Position numbers and translations under genes: made by a program. A stretch of 64,000 bases of DNA, from the NCBI RefSeq assembly GCF_031082295.1, contig NZ_JAVHLD010000007.1, positions 1-64,000 of the forward strand, given 5' to 3'. Position 1 is the first letter of the stretch, and every line of letters begins with the position of its first letter. Positions 60,623 through 64,000 of the stretch are shown here, one piece after another. The stretch is from Humidesulfovibrio sp. GTDB taxonomy: Bacteria > Desulfobacterota > Desulfovibrionia > Desulfovibrionales > Desulfovibrionaceae. The notes below the pieces were generated by a model that worked only from the letters and a program-made list of their open reading frames with translations, was not told the origin of the DNA and did no database searches.

Positions 60623-61660
60623 TCAGGCCTTGTGCCTGCTGAACTGCGCGAGTTCCGTGTGGGCGGTAAGCTCCGCCGCCAGATGCTCGTGGGACTTGCG
60701 CTCCACATAGGTCGCGGCCATGCGGATGGCGTTGGTCACGGCCTTGAGGTTGCTTGAACCGTGGCAGACGATGAGGATGCTCTTGAGCCCCAGAAGCGGC
60801 GCTCCGCCATACTCGGCGTAGTCCATCATCTGTGCGAAATTCTTGAGCGAACGCATGGAAAGGGCGGCCCCCATGCGCGAGAGCATGTGGCGCTTGAGCT
60901 CGCGCTTCAGGACCCGGCCGAAGGACCTGGCCAGCCCTTCGGAGAGCTTCAGGCAGATGTTGCCCACGAAGCCGTCGCACACGGCCACGTCCAGGTCGCC
61001 GGTGAAGATGTCGCGGCCCTCGACGTTGCCCACGAAGTTGAGCGAGGTGCGCTTGAGGAGGTCGTACGCCTCCTTGACCATGACGTTGCCCTTGCCCTCT
61101 TCCTCGCCGATGGAAAGCAGGCCCACGCGGGGCTTTTCCACGCCGAGCACGTCGCGGGCGAGCACGTCGGCCATGATGCCGAACTGGGCCAGGTGGAAGG
61201 GCTTGGAGTCCACGTTGGCGCCCACGTCGATGAGCACGACGGGCTCCTTTTCCGTGGGCATGATGGTGGCGAGCGCCGGGCGCTCCACACCCTTGATGCG
61301 GCCAAGCACGAAGATGCCGCAGGCCACGGAGGCCCCGGAATTTCCGGCGCTGACCACGCCGTCGGCCTTGCCTTCCTTCACCAGCTGGCAAGCCACCTGG
61401 ATGGAGGAGTCCTTCTTGCGGCGCAGGGCGTCGGAAGGCTTCTCCTTCATCTCCACCACCTGGGAGGCGTGGACGATGTCGATGGGCAGGCTGGCTGGGG
61501 CTTCCAGGCGCGAAAGTTCGCCACGCAGGACATCCGCATCGCCGACAAGGGTGATGCGGATGCCTTCGCGGGCGGCCTGAACGGCTGCAGCAACGTTGAT
61601 GCGGGGGCCTATGTCCCCCCCCATGGCATCAACGGCGATGCGGGGCGGGGTCTCAGGCAT
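60623..61660 (-). CDS. plsX: Phosphate acyltransferase PlsX
   Basis: A 345-residue enzyme making acyl-phosphate from acyl-ACP for phospholipid synthesis. Family motifs are IAVDAMGGDIGP at the start, VSAGNSGA near residue 97, LIDVGANVDSKP, LLSIGEEEGKGN and YGGAPLLG. ATG 61660 overlaps the end of rpmF by eight bases, so the two are translationally coupled, as in many bacteria. It precedes fabH. Confidence 0.96.
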   Translation of the reverse strand: MPETPPRIAVDAMGGDIGPRINVAAAVQAAREGIRITLVGDADVLRGELSRLEAPASLPIDIVHASQVVEMKEKPSDALRRKKDSSIQVACQLVKEGKADGVVSAGNSGASVACGIFVLGRIKGVERPALATIMPTEKEPVVLIDVGANVDSKPFHLAQFGIMADVLARDVLGVEKPRVGLLSIGEEEGKGNVMVKEAYDLLKRTSLNFVGNVEGRDIFTGDLDVAVCDGFVGNICLKLSEGLARSFGRVLKRELKRHMLSRMGAALSMRSLKNFAQMMDYAEYGGAPLLGLKSILIVCHGSSNLKAVTNAIRMAATYVERKSHEHLAAELTAHTELAQFSRHKA

Positions 61661-61832
61661 TCGCGGTGCTGACGGCCTGGCGGTCCTTGTAGTTGCCGCA
61701 GGCGGAGCAGGCGCGGTGCGAGAGCACGGGCTCGCCGCACTTGCACAGAACAACGTTGGGCGTGGCGCAGTGGTCGTGGGCGCGACGCATGTTCTTGCGG
61801 GACTTGGAGGTCTTTTTCTTCGGTAAGGCCAT
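61653..61832 (-). CDS. rpmF: 50S ribosomal protein L32
   Basis: A 59-residue protein with the L32 start MALPKKKTSKSRKNMRRAHD and four zinc-type cysteines (C30, C32 in CKCGEPVLSH; C42, C45 in CSACGNYK). It is part of the large ribosomal subunit. GGAG precedes the ATG. Its end overlaps plsX, the usual rpmF-plsX arrangement. Confidence 0.97.
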   Translation of the reverse strand: MALPKKKTSKSRKNMRRAHDHCATPNVVLCKCGEPVLSHRACSACGNYKDRQAVSTANA

Positions 61833-61888
61833 GAGGCACTCCTTATTTATGCTTGCCGAGCGGGGGAGGGACTCCTCCGGCGCGCGGG

Positions 61889-62410
61889 CTATTGTATCTT
61901 CAAATTGCGCAGGACCGCAAGCCTTGGATCGCCCGTGTCCTGGACGCAGCCGCAGGTTTCCTGGTTGCGGTTCACACCGCACTTGGGGCACAGGCCCTTG
62001 CAGTCCTCGGCACACAGGGGGCTCTCCGGCAGGGCCAGCATGAACTGCTCCCAGAGATAGCCGCTCGCGTCGAGATCGAGCACGCCCTTGGCGCGCCGGA
62101 TGCGACACTCGTCCAGGGGGTCGTCGTCCTTGGAGCGGGGCTCCTCGAAACTGTCGAACTCGCCGGACAGCGGAATCTCGAATTCCTCGGCGCAGCGGCC
62201 GCAGGCGGCCATGACCGACCCGGAAAAGCTCCCGGACACGAGAAAGCCGTCATCCTGCGGGGTGATGAACATGCTGGCCTCGAAATCCTTGCCGGGTTTG
62301 ACCGGAAGGCCGAGCTCGCGCATCGGGCCGGTCCACAGGGACTGGTCCGTGAAATGAAATTCCCGGCCCTCGGCCGGGATGTCCTTCAGCGCTATCCAGA
62401 GTTCAAACAT
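61889..62410 (-). CDS. DUF177/YceD-type protein
   Basis: A 173-residue protein with the YceD pattern: a beta-rich front half, the Cys pair CGRCAEEF (near residue 70) and a C-terminal zinc-type cluster CAEDCKGLCPKCGVNRN. It is the gene usually found before rpmF and has been linked to 23S rRNA accumulation in other organisms. GAGGCG precedes ATG 62410. It is the first gene of the long minus-strand block. Confidence 0.88.
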   Translation of the reverse strand: MFELWIALKDIPAEGREFHFTDQSLWTGPMRELGLPVKPGKDFEASMFITPQDDGFLVSGSFSGSVMAACGRCAEEFEIPLSGEFDSFEEPRSKDDDPLDECRIRRAKGVLDLDASGYLWEQFMLALPESPLCAEDCKGLCPKCGVNRNQETCGCVQDTGDPRLAVLRNLKIQ

Positions 62411-62469
62411 ATCGCCTCGCAGGCCGCATCTCTATCCGCATGGGTTTTTGTTTGTCAAGAAAAAAGCAC

Positions 62470-62498
62470 TTGCGTTTTTCCGTGGTCGGGGCTACAAG
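62470..62498 (+). promoter_or_regulatory. Possible promoter of rpmB
   Basis: TTGCGT at 62470-62475, a 17-base spacer and TACAAG at 62493-62498. The predicted transcript starts about 85 bases before rpmB. Confidence 0.45.
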
Positions 62499-62589
62499 TC
62501 CTCTTCCCTGATGCCGGGGAGCCCGGTTTCAGGCCTGCGCGGCTTTTTCGCGCACTGACAGAGCCAGTTAGTTTCAGGAGGATTCCAAT

Positions 62590-62805
62590 ATGTCCCAGAC
62601 CTGCGATATCTGCGGTAAGCACCCCAGCTCCGGCAACAACGTGAGCCACGCCAACAACCGCACCAGAAGGCGTTTCCTGCCGAACCTGCAGCGCGTCCGC
62701 GCCCTGCTGCCCTCCGGTGAAGTCCGCGCCCTGCGCGCCTGCACCCGCTGCATCCGCAGCGGCGCCGTGGTCAAGCCTCCCGTTCGCGTCATCCCTGCCG
62801 CTTAG
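62590..62805 (+). CDS. rpmB: 50S ribosomal protein L28
   Basis: A 71-residue L28 of the zinc-binding type, with CDICGK near the start and CTRCIRSG near residue 51. The core [19 protein letters not shown] is diagnostic. CAGGAGG precedes the ATG. It is a single-gene unit with a terminator at its end. Confidence 0.97.
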   Translation: MSQTCDICGKHPSSGNNVSHANNRTRRRFLPNLQRVRALLPSGEVRALRACTRCIRSGAVVKPPVRVIPAA

Positions 62806-62849
62806 GCCCAACGCCTCAGCTTGCCGAGCCAGGCCGACGGCCTGCGAAA

Positions 62850-62879
62850 GAGCCCCGGAGAGATCCGGGGTTCTTTTTT
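62850..62879 (+). terminator. Rho-independent terminator of rpmB
   Basis: GAGCCCCGGA pairs with TCCGGGGTTC around a GAGA loop (one G-T pair), then TTTTTT. It lies 45 bases after rpmB. Confidence 0.88.
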
Positions 62880-63041
62880 CGCGTCCGCCACCCTGCCCTC
62901 CCCGCCCTTCCTGTCGGTCATCAGGAATTCTGAACGCCTCCTTCCGAAGTCGCCATTGGACCTTGGCCCGCGTCTCTGGCATATGCAAGACGTGGACGCA
63001 GGGCGCTGCATGGGCGGCGCCTATTAGATAAGGAGGGGGAC

Positions 63042-64000
63042 ATGTCGAGCCAAGAATATTTCGCCCAGGTGGCCGGAGACTGGGACCGGCTGCGCGCAGG
63101 ATTCTTTCCTGAGGCCGTGCGCGTGCGCGCGCTTGAACTCGCCGGAATCGGGGCCGAGGCGGCGCACGGCCGCCAGCCGGTCGTACGCACCGCCGCCGAT
63201 CTGGGCGCGGGCACCGGCTTTCTCACCGAGGCCCTGCTCGGCGCCGGTTTGTCCGTGGTCGCCATCGACCAGTCGCCGCAGATGCTCGCCGAGCTGCGCG
63301 CGAAGTTTTCCGCCAGTGGGCGCGTCACCCTTCTGGAAGGCAAGGCCGAGGCCCTGCCCCTGCCGGACGCCTCGGTGGACTATGTTTTCTCCAACATGTT
63401 CCTGCACCACGTGGACGACCCGGCCAGGGCCATCGCCGAGATGGCGAGGGTGGTGCGGCCCGGCGGGCGCGTGGTCATCACCGACCTGGACAGCCACACC
63501 TTCGACTTCCTGCTCACCGAGCACCACGACCGCTGGCCCGGCTTCGCCCGCGCCGACGTGGAGGCCTGGCTGCGCGCCGCCGGTCTGGCCGAGGCCAAGG
63601 TGGACTGCCTGGGCGAGAACTGCTGCGCCAGCTCCTGCGCCGACCCCTGCGGGGAAAATTCCCAGGCGCAGGTCTCCATCTTCGTCGCCCACGCCCGCAG
63701 GCCTCTGGTCCGGGCGTCCGGCCTGGCCGATCCTTCCGCCGTGGGCGCGCGGGCGCGGTCCTTCTTCGCGGATGCCGCGCCGCTGCTGTGCGCCGAGTCC
63801 GTGCTTCTGGCCGTGAGCGAGGCCCTGGGCGTGTCCTCGCCGTTGATTCCACGCCTGGCCACGGGCTTTTGCAGCGGGCTTGCGCGCACCTCCGGGCCGT
63901 GCGGGGCGCTTTCCGGCGGGGTCATGGCCCTTGGGCTGGCCCTGGGGCGCGGCTCGGGCCGCGAATCCCTGGACCCGGCCTACGCGGCTGTGCAGGAATA
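63042..64000 (+). CDS. SAM methyltransferase fused to C_GCAxxG_C_C redox domain (3' end cut by window)
   Basis: An open frame with no stop before the window edge, 319 codons visible. Residues about 45-165 are a class I methyltransferase (TAADLGAGTGFLTEALLGAG motif I, YVFSNMFLHHVDDP, VVRPGGRVVITDLD). A Cys-rich loop follows (CLGENCCASSCADPCGEN, near residues 196-213). From about residue 225 a second domain begins, with FCSGLARTSGPCGALSGGVM near 275-295, matching the C_GCAxxG_C_C family of probable redox-active proteins, often found near metal or electron-transfer genes. AGGAGGGGG precedes the ATG. The fusion suggests methylation of a metal or thiol substrate, but this is inference. Confidence 0.82.
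   Translation, partial: MSSQEYFAQVAGDWDRLRAGFFPEAVRVRALELAGIGAEAAHGRQPVVRTAADLGAGTGFLTEALLGAGLSVVAIDQSPQMLAELRAKFSASGRVTLLEGKAEALPLPDASVDYVFSNMFLHHVDDPARAIAEMARVVRPGGRVVITDLDSHTFDFLLTEHHDRWPGFARADVEAWLRAAGLAEAKVDCLGENCCASSCADPCGENSQAQVSIFVAHARRPLVRASGLADPSAVGARARSFFADAAPLLCAESVLLAVSEALGVSSPLIPRLATGFCSGLARTSGPCGALSGGVMALGLALGRGSGRESLDPAYAAVQE

Overview
The window is chromosomal DNA from a GC-rich sulfate-reducing member of the Desulfovibrionales (Desulfovibrio-like). The clearest marker is dsrA-dsrB-dsrD (32.4-35.2 kb) followed by a CbiA/DsrN-type amidase. The lineage inference rests on the sequence of DsrA, DsrB and DsrD as I remember those families; no database was searched. Coding density is high. 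I see no rRNA, tRNA, insertion sequence, integrase, prophage or CRISPR array.

Layout. 0-5 kb: a SemiSWEET-like protein, a zinc/manganese-type ABC importer (ATPase and permease, no binding protein in view) ending in a Cys-patterned small protein, then a minus-strand group of gmhA, a response regulator and a YbaK-like deacylase. 4.8-9.7 kb: a complete branched-chain amino acid importer (livJ/K, H, M, G, F). 9.7-13.3 kb: a stand-alone TPR/metallo-beta-lactamase protein between two nearly identical terminators, and a GAF protein with a kinase-like H-box but no ATPase domain. 13.5-20.3 kb: a dense set of secreted proteins (caspase-like protease, CsgG-like proteins, a CsgG/peptidoglycan-binding/DUF4384 lipoprotein and several small exported proteins, two sharing a tandem beta-type repeat). 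This is the most unusual region. 20.3-23.5 kb: a MacAB-type efflux set. 23.9-28.7 kb: a plus-strand redox/sulfur group (MFS carrier, rhodanese-HD fusion, BFD-like protein, ChrA, exported rhodanese, MauE/DoxX-like protein). 28.7-32.0 kb: pirin, a Na/Ca-exchanger-family protein, a small protein and a YkgJ-like Cys-cluster protein.

36.7-45.4 kb holds an AT-rich membrane-protein orphan, a CHASE2 adenylate cyclase with a secreted partner, an exported cyclophilin, arsM paired with a SigZ-like sigma factor, and an acyl-CoA ligase. 45.9-48.6 kb: a winged-helix/Rossmann regulator, neuB and cheV. 48.7-51.0 kb: ilvBN behind a valine-rich leader peptide and attenuator, ending in a 14-bp tandem repeat array. 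Then comes a four-CBS/PAS/GGDEF diguanylate cyclase. 62.4 down to 52.9 kb is one long minus-strand housekeeping block: DUF177, rpmF, plsX, fabH, fabG, acpP, fabF, glyA, dCMP deaminase, ribD, ribE and a lipoprotein. The right end has rpmB and the start of a methyltransferase fused to a C_GCAxxG_C_C redox domain, cut by the window edge.

How it works together: the dsr genes supply the terminal sulfite-reducing enzyme and probably its amidated siroheme; liv and ilvBN cover branched-chain amino acid uptake and synthesis; the rpmF-plsX-fab block makes ribosomal protein L32 and fatty acids. The 13.5-20.3 kb genes look like an envelope or cell-surface export system whose function I cannot name from sequence alone.
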